From the NCBI RefSeq assembly GCF_002777975.1, contig NZ_NGVS01000003.1, positions 61,955 through 125,954 on the forward strand: a DNA stretch of 64,000 nucleotides, in the 5' to 3' direction. The stretch is from Shewanella carassii (GTDB lineage: Bacteria > Pseudomonadota > Gammaproteobacteria > Enterobacterales > Shewanellaceae). Under the pieces are notes generated by a model. That model was given only the letters and a program-made list of their open reading frames with translations, did no database searches and had not been told where the DNA came from. The position numbers were made by a program, and so were the translations under genes. Each line of letters opens with the position of its first letter. Positions within the stretch are counted from its first letter, which is position 1. This document shows, piece after piece, positions 37,320-45,827 of the stretch.

Positions 37320-38231
37320 ATGTATCTGCAGCATTTTGGCATGCAGAGCATGCCTTTTGCCCTGACCCCCAACACAGGATTTTTTCTGGGGTTGGCTCCC
37401 CATGTGGAGGCCTTGCAAGTATTGCAGGTGGCGCTGCAAACCGGTGAGGGTTTTATCAAGGTTACCGGCGAAGTGGGAACCGGCAAAACCTTGCTGTGCC
37501 GTAAATTGCTCAACGAGCTGCCGCAGCGGTTTTGTTGCGCCTGGTTGCCCAACCCTTATCTGACCCCGGCAGAACTCAGGCTGGCGATTGCCGAAGAATT
37601 GGGGATCGCCGTGAATGACGTGAAAGATCAGCAGCAACTCAGTGGCTTGATCCAACAACAATTGCTGGCGCTTAGCGCTCAGGGACTCAATATTGTTCTC
37701 TTACTCGATGAAGCTCAGGCCTTGCCGGATGAGAGCCTGGAAGCCTTGCGGCTGCTGACTAATTTGGAAACCGAGAGTCGCAAGCTGCTGCAGGTGGTGA
37801 TCTTCGGCCAGCCCGAGCTGGATGCGCGCCTAGCACAGCAAGAGTTTCGCCAGTTACGCCAGAGGATCACCTTCAGCTATCGTTTGCGGCCGCTGACCCG
37901 GGACGAAGTCTACGCCTATCTGCGCCACAGGGTGGCGGTGGCCGGTTATCAGGGGCCAGCGTTATTCAGCGCCGCAGACAGTAAGCGTATCGCCATCGCC
38001 GCCAGAGGGATCCCCAGATTGGTGAATATTTTGGCGCACAAGGCGCTGCTGCTCTGTTTCGGTGAAGGTAAACAGCAAGTGACATCTACGCATATCAAGG
38101 GCGCCATCAAGGATACCGAAGATGCTTCTCATTATGGCAACTGGCGTTGGTTTTGGCCGACTCTGGCACTGCTCCTTGCTTCAGTCGGCGCCTCGGTCGG
38201 GGTTTATGCCATGAAGGGAGCCGGACTATGA
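37320..38231 (+). CDS. mshM: MSHA biogenesis ATPase MshM (ExeA-like)
   Basis: The 303-aa AAA protein has Walker A GEVGTGKT (residues 50-57), Walker B IVLLLDEAQALP and a sensor region. It resembles the cytoplasmic half of ExeA/GspA, which helps place secretins through the peptidoglycan. The opening MYLQHFGMQSMPFALTPNTGFFL is typical of this group. A C-terminal hydrophobic helix (about 277-295, WFWPTLALLLASVGASVGVY) would anchor it in the inner membrane. It overlaps mshN by ATGA. Confidence 0.92.
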   Translation: MYLQHFGMQSMPFALTPNTGFFLGLAPHVEALQVLQVALQTGEGFIKVTGEVGTGKTLLCRKLLNELPQRFCCAWLPNPYLTPAELRLAIAEELGIAVNDVKDQQQLSGLIQQQLLALSAQGLNIVLLLDEAQALPDESLEALRLLTNLETESRKLLQVVIFGQPELDARLAQQEFRQLRQRITFSYRLRPLTRDEVYAYLRHRVAVAGYQGPALFSAADSKRIAIAARGIPRLVNILAHKALLLCFGEGKQQVTSTHIKGAIKDTEDASHYGNWRWFWPTLALLLASVGASVGVYAMKGAGL

Positions 38232-39553
38232 GCGTAGTCAATCAGATGCTCAAAGATCTGGATAAACGTCAGCAGCCGCACAACTTAGCTCATGTGCCGA
38301 TAGGGCAGGCCAGTCAAGCGGCCAATCCCTGGTGGTTGCTTCTGGGTGGCACGCTGCTTGGCATTATTCTGTTGGCGCTGGGATTATGGCTGGGCGGTTA
38401 TCTGGGAGATAACAATCCAAGCTCATCCCAAACTCAAAACCTAAGCGGTAGCCGAACCGAGCCATCGCAGACAGTGCCGTATGAGCCTGGTCCCTCTGGC
38501 CGTCATCGATTGCCGCAGGTGGTTGCCGGTATCAGCGACGACAACCGCGGCTTAAGTCCTGTGCCAGAGACGCACACCTCGGCGTTGCAACTGCCCAGCA
38601 AGAGCCTGGCGCCAAAGCTAACAAGTGAAGAGTCTAGCGAGCTTAATGCAGCATTGAACGCCCAGGGCCCAGACTCAGAAACGAATGACTCAAAAGCCGT
38701 TAGCTTAAACTCGAACCGTGCCGCCTCTGGGAAGCTTGATACCAAGGCCGTTAGTGATATTCCGGCCGCCAAGGTTGATGCAAGACTCGAGCAACAGCCC
38801 GAACAAGAGTCCGAACAAGAGCCTGCTCATTCAATGCAAGCCGAAAGCCTCGGTCGCCATGAAGCATCAAGTCGGCCAGCCGATCTTGGGCGGCAAGAAA
38901 ATACCCAGTTCCCTGGCGCGGAAGCCTCCAAGCCCAGTCAGACGAAAATGAGCGTGACTCAGGTTTCTCTGACCCCGGCGGAACTGTCGCAGAAAAAGTT
39001 ACAACAGGGACTGCAGGCCAAGGAACTGGGCCAGACAGACAAGGCGATGTCGGCCTTCGCCGATGCACTGCGCTCGAATGATGCCAACCACAGTGCCCGT
39101 CAGGAGCTCGCGGCGCTGTTTTATGGCCGCGGCGAGCTGGACAAGGCGGCAGTATTGCTGCGTCAGGGCGCCGAACGTTATCCGCAGCAACCTGTGTTTT
39201 GGTTACTGCTGGCCCGGGTGCAAAAGGCCCGCAGCGAGTTGCCTCTGGCGCTCGCCAGTTTGCAACAGATAGCCGATGGCAGCGAGCTTGGCCGGGAAAA
39301 ATGGTTGCTGCAGGCCGAAATAGGCCAAAGCCTCAAGGATTGGCCCTTGGTACAGCAAAGTTATCTTAGCCTGATCCAGCAGGATGCCTCTCAGGGTCGC
39401 TGGTGGCTGGGGCTGGCTTATGCCCAGGATGCGAGTGGCGCTTATGATGCCGCGAAGGCCAGTTACCAGGAGGCACTCAAGCGCCAGGGCTTGTCCGCGG
39501 ATGCCCGTGATTACATAGAAAACCGACTCGCCCAGATAGGAGGCCGCCAGTGA
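38228..39553 (+). CDS. mshN: MSHA biogenesis protein MshN (TPR, GspB-like N-terminus)
   Basis: The 441-aa inner-membrane protein has a cytosolic start MSVVNQMLKDLDKRQ, a membrane helix (about 37-58), a long polar region rich in Ser, Glu, Gln, Pro and Ala (about 60-235) crossing the periplasm, and a C-terminal set of TPR-like helical repeats (about 245-435: GLQAKELGQTDKAMSAFADAL). The first part resembles GspB-type partners of the ExeA ATPase, fitting its place after mshM. The linker is poorly conserved. I choose ATG 38228, overlapping the mshM stop. Confidence 0.88.
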   Translation: MSVVNQMLKDLDKRQQPHNLAHVPIGQASQAANPWWLLLGGTLLGIILLALGLWLGGYLGDNNPSSSQTQNLSGSRTEPSQTVPYEPGPSGRHRLPQVVAGISDDNRGLSPVPETHTSALQLPSKSLAPKLTSEESSELNAALNAQGPDSETNDSKAVSLNSNRAASGKLDTKAVSDIPAAKVDARLEQQPEQESEQEPAHSMQAESLGRHEASSRPADLGRQENTQFPGAEASKPSQTKMSVTQVSLTPAELSQKKLQQGLQAKELGQTDKAMSAFADALRSNDANHSARQELAALFYGRGELDKAAVLLRQGAERYPQQPVFWLLLARVQKARSELPLALASLQQIADGSELGREKWLLQAEIGQSLKDWPLVQQSYLSLIQQDASQGRWWLGLAYAQDASGAYDAAKASYQEALKRQGLSADARDYIENRLAQIGGRQ

Positions 39554-41304
39554 AACCCAAGTTGAAAATGCGCCTCGGTGATCTCCTGGTACAGGAGCAG
39601 ATTATCAGCGAAGTGCAGCTGCAAAACGCGCTGTCGCAACAAAAGCAAACCGGCCGCAAGTTGGGGCGCACCCTGATAGACATGGACTTTATCAGCGAGG
39701 AGCAGCTGTTGCAGTTCCTCTCGCATCAGCTGAATATTCCCTTTATTGACATCAGCAAACGTCCCATTCCTACCGAGGTGGTCAACCTCTTGTCTGAAGT
39801 ACAGGCACGGCGTTTTCGGGCGCTGGTGATTGAGGCCGATAACGATTCTGTGCTGGTGGCTATGAGCGATCCAGCCGATCTGCAGGCGTTGGATGAGCTG
39901 GATGCGCTGTTGGCTCCAAGGCGCCTGAAACTGGCGGTAGTTAAAGAGCAACAGCTGTTTGATGCCTTTGATAACCTCTATCGCCGCACCGGCCACATCG
40001 CCCAGATGGCCGGTAAGTTGGAGGAGGAATACGCCGCCGATGATCAGTTCGATCTCGCCAGTCTGACCGAAGGCGACAGCGATAATGAGACCACAGTGGT
40101 TAAGTTGCTGCAGTCGATTTTCGAGGATGCGGTGCAGATCCGTGCCTCGGATATTCACATTGAGCCCGGCGACAAGTCGCTCAGGATCCGCCAGCGGGTA
40201 GATGGTCTGTTGCAGGAAAACGTGCTCAAAGAGGTCAATATCGCCGCGGCGCTGGTGCTCAGACTCAAGCTGATGGCCGGTTTGGATATCTCGGAAAAAC
40301 GCTTGCCCCAAGATGGTCGTTTTCATATTGAAATCAAAGGTCATCAGATAGATGTGCGTATGTCTACCATGCCCATCTATCACGGCGAATCTGTGGTGAT
40401 GCGGCTGTTAGACCAATCGGCTGGCCTCTTGACCCTGAACGAAACCGGGATGCCGCCGCATATTCTCGAGCGGGTACGGCGGCAGATAAAACGCCCCCAC
40501 GGCATGCTGTTGGTTACAGGTCCCACCGGCTCGGGCAAGACTACGACACTCTATGGCATTCTCAGTGAACTGAATAAGGCTGAGAGCAAGATCATTACCG
40601 TGGAAGACCCGGTGGAATACCAACTGCCGCGGATCAACCAGGTGCAGGTCAATCACAAGATAGGCCTGGATTTTTCCAATGTACTGCGCACCACCCTGCG
40701 CCAGGACCCCGACATCATAATGGTGGGGGAGATGCGGGATCAGGAAACCGTCGAAATCGGCTTGCGCGGCGCCCTGACAGGTCACTTCGTGCTCTCGACC
40801 CTGCACACCAATGATGCAATTACCAGTGCCCTGCGTTTGCTCGATATGGGGGCGGCCAGTTATTTGGTGGCCAGTGCCCTTAGAGTCATTATCGCCCAGC
40901 GCCTGGTGCGGCGGGTGTGTAAGAACTGCGCCACCGATTATCAGCCCACGCCGCAGGACAGAGTTTGGCTCCAGAGCATCAGCAAGCGCGACTTTTCCGA
41001 TGCCAGGTTTAGAGTGGGCACTGGGTGTCAGAGTTGTTCCGGCACCGGCTATCGTGGCCGGATCGGGGTATTTGAACTCCTCGAGCTGGATGAAAACATG
41101 ATAGAGGCGATGCGCCGCGGGAATCCCCATGAATTTGCCCGCGCCGCCTATGCCAGCGAGCAGTTTACCCCCTTGGCTGAATCGGCTCTGGAGTACTTGC
41201 ACTCAGGCCTGACGACCATAGAAGAGGTTGCCAAACTGGTGGAAGATGTTTCCGAATCTCAAGTGCCGTTGGCGGCCGAGATGATGGAACGGGATGAGGT
41301 CTGA
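39550..41304 (+). CDS. mshE: MSHA pilus extension ATPase MshE with c-di-GMP-binding N-domain
   Basis: The 584-aa type IV pilus assembly ATPase starts at a GTG (39550) with GGAGG 6 nt upstream; the GTG overlaps the mshN stop. The N-terminal MshEN domain has MRLGDLLVQEQIISEVQLQ, then GRKLGRTLIDMDFISEEQL, the RLG-x-L-L...L-x-x-x-L-x-x-Q and LG-x-x-L pattern known to bind c-di-GMP in Vibrio MshE. The ATPase core has Walker A GPTGSGKT (324-331), the Asp box, Walker B-type GEMRDQET and the His box STLHTNDA, plus a zinc tetracysteine VCKNC / GCQSC. Activity is expected to be stimulated by c-di-GMP. Confidence 0.94.
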   Translation: MKPKLKMRLGDLLVQEQIISEVQLQNALSQQKQTGRKLGRTLIDMDFISEEQLLQFLSHQLNIPFIDISKRPIPTEVVNLLSEVQARRFRALVIEADNDSVLVAMSDPADLQALDELDALLAPRRLKLAVVKEQQLFDAFDNLYRRTGHIAQMAGKLEEEYAADDQFDLASLTEGDSDNETTVVKLLQSIFEDAVQIRASDIHIEPGDKSLRIRQRVDGLLQENVLKEVNIAAALVLRLKLMAGLDISEKRLPQDGRFHIEIKGHQIDVRMSTMPIYHGESVVMRLLDQSAGLLTLNETGMPPHILERVRRQIKRPHGMLLVTGPTGSGKTTTLYGILSELNKAESKIITVEDPVEYQLPRINQVQVNHKIGLDFSNVLRTTLRQDPDIIMVGEMRDQETVEIGLRGALTGHFVLSTLHTNDAITSALRLLDMGAASYLVASALRVIIAQRLVRRVCKNCATDYQPTPQDRVWLQSISKRDFSDARFRVGTGCQSCSGTGYRGRIGVFELLELDENMIEAMRRGNPHEFARAAYASEQFTPLAESALEYLHSGLTTIEEVAKLVEDVSESQVPLAAEMMERDEV

Positions 41305-41306
41305 CT

Positions 41307-42527
41307 ATGCCGCTCTATGCCTATCGGGGCCGAGACGCCCGCGGTGAACCGGTCAAGGGACAGCTGGATGCCGCCTCCGAGAGTGCGGCGGCCGATCTGT
41401 TGCTCGCCAGAGCCGTGATCCCGTTGGAACTCAATGAGGTCAAAGCGGGCCGGGATCTCAGCCTCAAGGGCCTACTCAAACGCAGAGTCAGCCTGGAAGA
41501 GCTGCAGATCTTCACCCGACAGATGTATTCCCTGACTCGCTCCGGCATTCCTATTCTGCGCGCCATTGCCGGGCTAGCGGAGACCACCCACTCCAAGCGG
41601 ATGAAAGAAGCGCTGCAGGACGTCTCTGAGCAACTGACCGCCGGGCGGCCGCTGTCATCGGCGATGAACCATCACCCGGATGTGTTCGATTCGCTGTTTG
41701 TGGCCATGGTGCATGTGGGTGAGAACACCGGCAAGCTGGAAGATGCCTTCCTACAGCTGTCCGGTTATATCGAGAGAGAGCAGGAAACCCGTCGGCGGAT
41801 CAAATCCGCCATGCGTTATCCCATGTTTGTTCTATTGGCAGTCGCACTGGCATTGGTGATCCTCAATATCATGGTGATCCCCAAGTTCGCCGAAATGTTT
41901 TCCCGCTTCGGTGCCGAATTACCCTGGGCGACCCGGTTGCTTATCGGTACTTCCAACTTGTTTGTCAATTATTGGCCCTTGATGTTGCTGGGGTTGGTCG
42001 CAACTGTGCTTGGACTGCGTTATTGGCACAAGACAGAGCAAGGGGAAAAGCAGTGGGATCGCTGGAAACTGCATATTCCGGCGGTGGGTTCCATCATAGA
42101 ACGCTCGACCCTGGCCCGTTATTGCCGCAGCTTTGCCATGATGCTGAGTGCCGGGGTGCCCATGACTCAGGCGCTCAGCTTGGTGGCCGATGCCGTGGAT
42201 AACAGCTATATGCACGACAGAATCGTCAATATGCGCCGCGGAGTCGAAGCGGGGGAATCCATGCTGAGGGTTTCCAACCAGAGTCAACTGTTTACGCCAT
42301 TGGTATTGCAGATGGTTGCCGTCGGCGAAGAAACCGGCCGCATAGATCAACTGCTCAACGATGCCGCCGATTTTTATGAGGGTGAGGTAGATTATGATCT
42401 CAAGAACCTCACCGCCAGGCTGGAGCCGATCCTGATCGGCATAGTGGCTATCGTGGTGCTGATCCTGGCTCTGGGCATCTATCTGCCGATGTGGGACATG
42501 CTGAATGTGGTCAAGGGTGGGCGTTGA
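41307..42527 (+). CDS. mshG: MSHA inner-membrane platform protein MshG (PilC/GspF)
   Basis: The 406-aa T2SSF-family protein has two cytoplasmic helical-bundle repeats (about 70-190 and 270-395) and three membrane helices (about 170-195, 220-245 and 375-398). Seen: LQIFTRQMYSLTRSGIPILRAIAGL, the second-copy LARYCRSFAMMLSAGVPMTQALSL and GEETGRIDQLLNDAADFYEGEVD. It is the platform on which the ATPase acts to insert pilin subunits. It begins 2 bases after the mshE stop and its TGA overlaps the mshF ATG. Confidence 0.95.
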   Translation: MPLYAYRGRDARGEPVKGQLDAASESAAADLLLARAVIPLELNEVKAGRDLSLKGLLKRRVSLEELQIFTRQMYSLTRSGIPILRAIAGLAETTHSKRMKEALQDVSEQLTAGRPLSSAMNHHPDVFDSLFVAMVHVGENTGKLEDAFLQLSGYIEREQETRRRIKSAMRYPMFVLLAVALALVILNIMVIPKFAEMFSRFGAELPWATRLLIGTSNLFVNYWPLMLLGLVATVLGLRYWHKTEQGEKQWDRWKLHIPAVGSIIERSTLARYCRSFAMMLSAGVPMTQALSLVADAVDNSYMHDRIVNMRRGVEAGESMLRVSNQSQLFTPLVLQMVAVGEETGRIDQLLNDAADFYEGEVDYDLKNLTARLEPILIGIVAIVVLILALGIYLPMWDMLNVVKGGR

Positions 42528-43021
42528 TGCCAAACCAACACCAGGCAGAGGAAGATCTGCTGCGAACCTTCGCCAAACTGGCCGCGTTGGTGATATTGTT
42601 GATCGTTCTGGCGGTGCTGGGCGTCCGTTATTTTTCCGCTGTGGATCAGGTATCGGCCAGAGGCTTACAGCTTGAACACCATAGGTTGCTGAATGTGTTG
42701 GCCATGGTGAGGTCCCAGTGGTTGAGTCTGGGGCGCCCGGAGCAGATGTTGCTCGATTGGCAAACCCAGGGGCAGTCACCACCATTAAGCCAATTGACCA
42801 TGAATCAGGCCGGTTGGCCACAGGCGCCCAGTCGTGATGACAGTGGCTGCGCGGCGCTTTGGCAGCAGCTTCTGGGGGGCGTACCGGATAAGGCCGTGAT
42901 TCAGGCACAATTTATTCAACAGGATCAAAGTTGTCGCTATTTTAGTTCCTCAGGCGAAAGCTTGAACTATCAGTTGGAAAGCGGACGGGTCATTTTTTTG
43001 ACGGTTAATACAGATTATTGA
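42527..43021 (+). CDS. mshF: MSHA biogenesis protein MshF
   Basis: The 164-aa protein has one N-terminal membrane helix (about 15-38, LAALVILLIVLAVLGVRYF) and a periplasmic domain with two cysteines (SGCAALW and DQSCRYF) likely to pair. It lacks a prepilin cleavage site. The position between mshG and mshB and the layout match MshF of vibrios, whose exact role is not established. The start TGATG overlap with mshG suggests coupling. Confidence 0.8.
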   Translation: MPNQHQAEEDLLRTFAKLAALVILLIVLAVLGVRYFSAVDQVSARGLQLEHHRLLNVLAMVRSQWLSLGRPEQMLLDWQTQGQSPPLSQLTMNQAGWPQAPSRDDSGCAALWQQLLGGVPDKAVIQAQFIQQDQSCRYFSSSGESLNYQLESGRVIFLTVNTDY

Positions 43022-43086
43022 CCGAGGCGGTATTTTCTCTCGATGGAACTGCTAAAATCCATGATAAATGGGTGGAGGAAACCTGG

Positions 43087-43689
43087 ATGAAAAGACAGAT
43101 ACAAGGCTTCTCGTTAATCGAGTTGGTGATAGTGATAGTGATCTTGGGGCTATTGGCCGCGACCGCTATTCCGCGTTTTTTAAATGTGACCGATGATGCC
43201 GAGGATGCCAGTCTCGAAGGCGTGACAGGTGGCCTGGCCACCGCGGTGAGTTTTGTTCGTTCTCAATGGGAGGTCGATGGTCGCCGCAATACTTCGGTTA
43301 TCCTCGATGGTACGACTGTGTCTCTGGATACCCGTTTTGGTTATCCCACAGGAGTCAGTAATACTTCGGCTACCGCTATGGATGATGCCAGTTGCCAGCA
43401 AGTATTCAACACAGTACTGCAGAGTGCCCCTAAGAATGTGCTCTATACCGCAGATGCCAGGGATCAGCGTTATACCGTCAGAGTCTTGGAAGGCGCAGGT
43501 GCCAGCGCCACAGCCATTGATGGTACTGTGGTGACCGGATTGGATCTCTGTGTCTACCATCAAGTGGCGTCTCTGGCCTTGAACCAAAATTCAGGTGTGG
43601 CAACTCCCGCGCCGGATTTGACAACGCCTGGCGCCAAAGGGATTACCTATAACCCGGGAACTGGCCAGGTCTTGAGTTTCAACAACTGA
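43087..43689 (+). CDS. mshB: MSHA minor pilin MshB
   Basis: The 200-aa type IV prepilin is cleaved by the prepilin peptidase at MKRQIQG|FSLIELV, with the conserved Glu5 of the mature protein and a hydrophobic helix FSLIELVIVIVILGLLAATA. The globular domain has cysteines in DDASCQQVF and GLDLCVYH. GGAGG precedes the ATG at 43087; a longer frame from 43018 gives a non-prepilin N-terminus and was rejected. It sits 66 bases after mshF. Confidence 0.88.
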   Translation: MKRQIQGFSLIELVIVIVILGLLAATAIPRFLNVTDDAEDASLEGVTGGLATAVSFVRSQWEVDGRRNTSVILDGTTVSLDTRFGYPTGVSNTSATAMDDASCQQVFNTVLQSAPKNVLYTADARDQRYTVRVLEGAGASATAIDGTVVTGLDLCVYHQVASLALNQNSGVATPAPDLTTPGAKGITYNPGTGQVLSFNN

Positions 43690-43723
43690 TTGAATTGTAT
43701 TTTTTGAACCAAAGGAAAGCGCT

Positions 43724-44230
43724 ATGCAAAGGCAACAAGGTTTCACCCTGATCGAGCTGGTTGTGGTGATCATTATTCTCGGTATCTTGGCGGTGGTAGC
43801 AGCGCCTAAGTTTATCAATCTGCAATCCGATGCCAGGGAGTCCACTCTCCAGGGAATGAAGGCGGCACTTCAGGGAGCCAACGCCATGGTGTACTCCAAG
43901 GCAGCCATTCAAGGCAAAGAGGGGACTGCGACAGCTTCAATCATCATTGATGATAAAGGTAATGCGGATGCCAGTGATGACATCAGCGCTAACGTTGCGT
44001 TTGGCTATATTCAACAGAATCAAGCAGATTTGACTGCAATTCTGGATATTGACGCTGCAGAGTGGGCCATTATTGGAGCGCCTTCAGTTACAACGACACT
44101 GAAAGGTGCGGCAATTATTCATCCAGCAGACCTGACACCTTCTGATACTGCTAAATGTTGGGTGGAATATCTCCAATCATCAGCAAAAGGTGCTTTGCCC
44201 AGCTACCATGTTGAAAAATCAGGCTGTTAA
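43724..44230 (+). CDS. mshA: MSHA major pilin MshA, first copy
   Basis: The 168-aa prepilin has leader MQRQQG, then FTLIELVVVIIILGILAVVA with Glu5. The globular part is AT-rich in its second half and carries the C-terminal disulfide pair (AKCWVEY and the final Cys). It is probably the main structural subunit of the MSHA pilus, used for surface attachment. The ribosome site AAGGAAAG precedes the ATG. A second pilin gene follows 15 bases later with a near-identical N-terminal helix but a different globular domain. Confidence 0.9.
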   Translation: MQRQQGFTLIELVVVIIILGILAVVAAPKFINLQSDARESTLQGMKAALQGANAMVYSKAAIQGKEGTATASIIIDDKGNADASDDISANVAFGYIQQNQADLTAILDIDAAEWAIIGAPSVTTTLKGAAIIHPADLTPSDTAKCWVEYLQSSAKGALPSYHVEKSGC

Positions 44231-44245
44231 TCCAGAGGAATAAAA

Positions 44246-44761
44246 ATGAATAAACAACAAGGTTTTACGCTAATTGAATTAGTGGTGGTTATTATTATTT
44301 TGGGGATCTTGGCTGTCACTGCTGCGCCTAAATTTTTGAATCTACAGTCTGATGCCAGAGCTTCAACGATTAAAGGTTTGGAGGCTGCTATCAAAGGGGC
44401 TGATACTTTGGTTAACTCCAAATCCTTGATTGCTGGCAATGAAAAAGTTGCTTCGGGCACTTCGCCTGCTCCGAGTATAACTGTGGATGCAGGTAACTCT
44501 GTATTGTTGAACTATGGGCATGCACTTCCTCAATGGACGGGCTCTTTAGCCAATGCATTGGACATCAATGCTTCTGATAAAGGTACATCAAGCGAATGGC
44601 TTTATGTTGAAGATTCTAAAGCCAAAACGATTTACTTTTATCCCCAGAGAAGTAACAGCCCCAAGGCCGCGAATGAGCCTGGGACTTGCTATGTTGAATA
44701 CATCAACAATCTTACCTCATATGGTCCAATTACTGTGAATGCAGTTACTACAGGCTGCTGA
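44246..44761 (+). CDS. MshA-like major pilin, second copy
   Basis: The 171-aa prepilin has leader MNKQQG and FTLIELVVVIIILGILAVTA, almost identical to the first copy up to about residue 40 and then divergent. A C-terminal Cys pair is present (GTCYVEY, final TTGC). Its DNA is visibly richer in A+T than its neighbours: by hand count 44581-44640 is 20/60 G+C against 32/60 at 43261-43320 in mshB. This suggests duplication followed by diversification or import of the globular part. AGAGGAA precedes the ATG and a strong terminator follows. Which copy dominates the fibre is unknown. Confidence 0.87.
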   Translation: MNKQQGFTLIELVVVIIILGILAVTAAPKFLNLQSDARASTIKGLEAAIKGADTLVNSKSLIAGNEKVASGTSPAPSITVDAGNSVLLNYGHALPQWTGSLANALDINASDKGTSSEWLYVEDSKAKTIYFYPQRSNSPKAANEPGTCYVEYINNLTSYGPITVNAVTTGC

Positions 44762-44774
44762 TAGCCCGTAGCTG

Positions 44775-44799
44775 AAAAGGCCTGCCAAGCAGGCCTTTT
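44775..44799 (+). terminator. Terminator after the two mshA pilin genes
   Basis: AAGGCCTGC and GCAGGCCTT pair over CAA, extended by A:T pairs, and T-rich sequence follows. It lies within the msh locus, after the second pilin gene and before mshC, so it would favour high pilin output over the downstream minor pilin genes. Confidence 0.88.
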
Positions 44800-44869
44800 T
44801 TACATCAGGATTCAAACTATTGGGCTTATTTGCCATACTTGAGCGGGTATAGCATTGGCGGGAAATCAT

Positions 44870-45337
44870 ATGGCTGCGACCAAGGGCACAAGCACCCAGG
44901 GGTTTACTCTGGTGGAGTTGGTAGTGACTATCATGTTGCTGGCCATACTTGCCGTCGTGGTGTTGCCCAAATTGGTATCTTCCAGCAGTTACAGTGCTTG
45001 GACGCTGCGACAGGAGTTGATTGCCGAGTTGCAAAAGACCCAGATGTTAGCACTCAATAATCCCGACCGCTGTTATCGGCTCACTATCAGCAACAGCGCC
45101 TATCAACTCAGCCATTTGACCCAGGATTGCACGAGCGTCATCCGCAGTAATCGCGCCGAAAGCTTGCCGCGCAATACTCAAATACGGCTTCAGAGTAACG
45201 GCGCTAACAATTTTCAGATCCAGTTCGATGCTTTAGGCCGCACCAACCTTGCTTGCAATGGCGCCTGTCTCTCCGTGGTCGCCGATGACACCCTGACTAT
45301 CGCCATAGAGTCCGAGGGCTATATCCATGAAGGCTAA
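44870..45337 (+). CDS. mshC: MSHA minor pilin MshC
   Basis: The 155-aa GspH/FimT-type prepilin has leader MAATKGTSTQG and FTLVELVVTIMLLAILAVVV with Glu5. Two Cys pairs appear in the globular part (DRCYRL/TQDCTS and LACNGACLS). I take ATG 44870; an upstream TTG in frame at 44855 would lengthen the leader by five residues. It follows the terminator, so it probably has a promoter of its own in the 70-base gap or depends on read-through. It overlaps mshD by 11 bases. Confidence 0.83.
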   Translation: MAATKGTSTQGFTLVELVVTIMLLAILAVVVLPKLVSSSSYSAWTLRQELIAELQKTQMLALNNPDRCYRLTISNSAYQLSHLTQDCTSVIRSNRAESLPRNTQIRLQSNGANNFQIQFDALGRTNLACNGACLSVVADDTLTIAIESEGYIHEG

Positions 45338-45827
45338 AGCGCGGGGATTCACCCTGATAGAACTAGTGATCGGCATGTTGGTGCTCGGCATTGCCCTAGT
45401 GCTGTTGACCAGTGTGTTGTTTCCTCAAAGCGATCATGCGGCGCAGACTCTGCACCGAGTGCGCAGCGCCGAGTTGGCTCAGGCTGTGATCAATGAAATC
45501 TGGGGCAAGCGTTATGATGAGCGCAGCGGCGCCAACGGTGGTCTGCCCGCCTGTGACGGTGTGGGTGGCTTCCCCTGTACCCAGGAAACCCATTATGGAC
45601 CGGATGGCGAGAGCCGGGAGCAGTTTGATGATATCGATGATTATCAAGGTCTTAACGAACAAAGTCTGATGCTTAACTCCAGCCAGAGTTACCAGAGCAT
45701 TTATCCCGGTTATGGTCTCAGCGTTCGGGTATCCAGTTATCAAGCCAACAGTAAATTGGTGACAGTTACCGTCACCACTCCTGCAGGCGAGGCAATCCGT
45801 TACGATGTGCTGAGGAGTAATTTCTGA
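45327..45827 (+). CDS. mshD: MSHA minor pilin MshD
   Basis: The 166-aa prepilin has the short leader MKAKARG and FTLIELVIGMLVLGIALVLL. The body includes CDGVGGFPCTQE (a close Cys pair) and an acidic stretch (EQFDDIDDYQG). It resembles GspI/PilV-type minor pilins. It overlaps mshC by 11 bases and mshO by one base (stop TGA with ATG), a coupled minor-pilin cassette. Confidence 0.86.
   Translation: MKAKARGFTLIELVIGMLVLGIALVLLTSVLFPQSDHAAQTLHRVRSAELAQAVINEIWGKRYDERSGANGGLPACDGVGGFPCTQETHYGPDGESREQFDDIDDYQGLNEQSLMLNSSQSYQSIYPGYGLSVRVSSYQANSKLVTVTVTTPAGEAIRYDVLRSNF

Noticed and set aside
41919..42908. 329-aa minus-strand open frame opposite mshG/mshF
   Set aside because: Spans two real genes of the msh operon in antisense; composition is His/Gln-rich as expected of a shadow frame.
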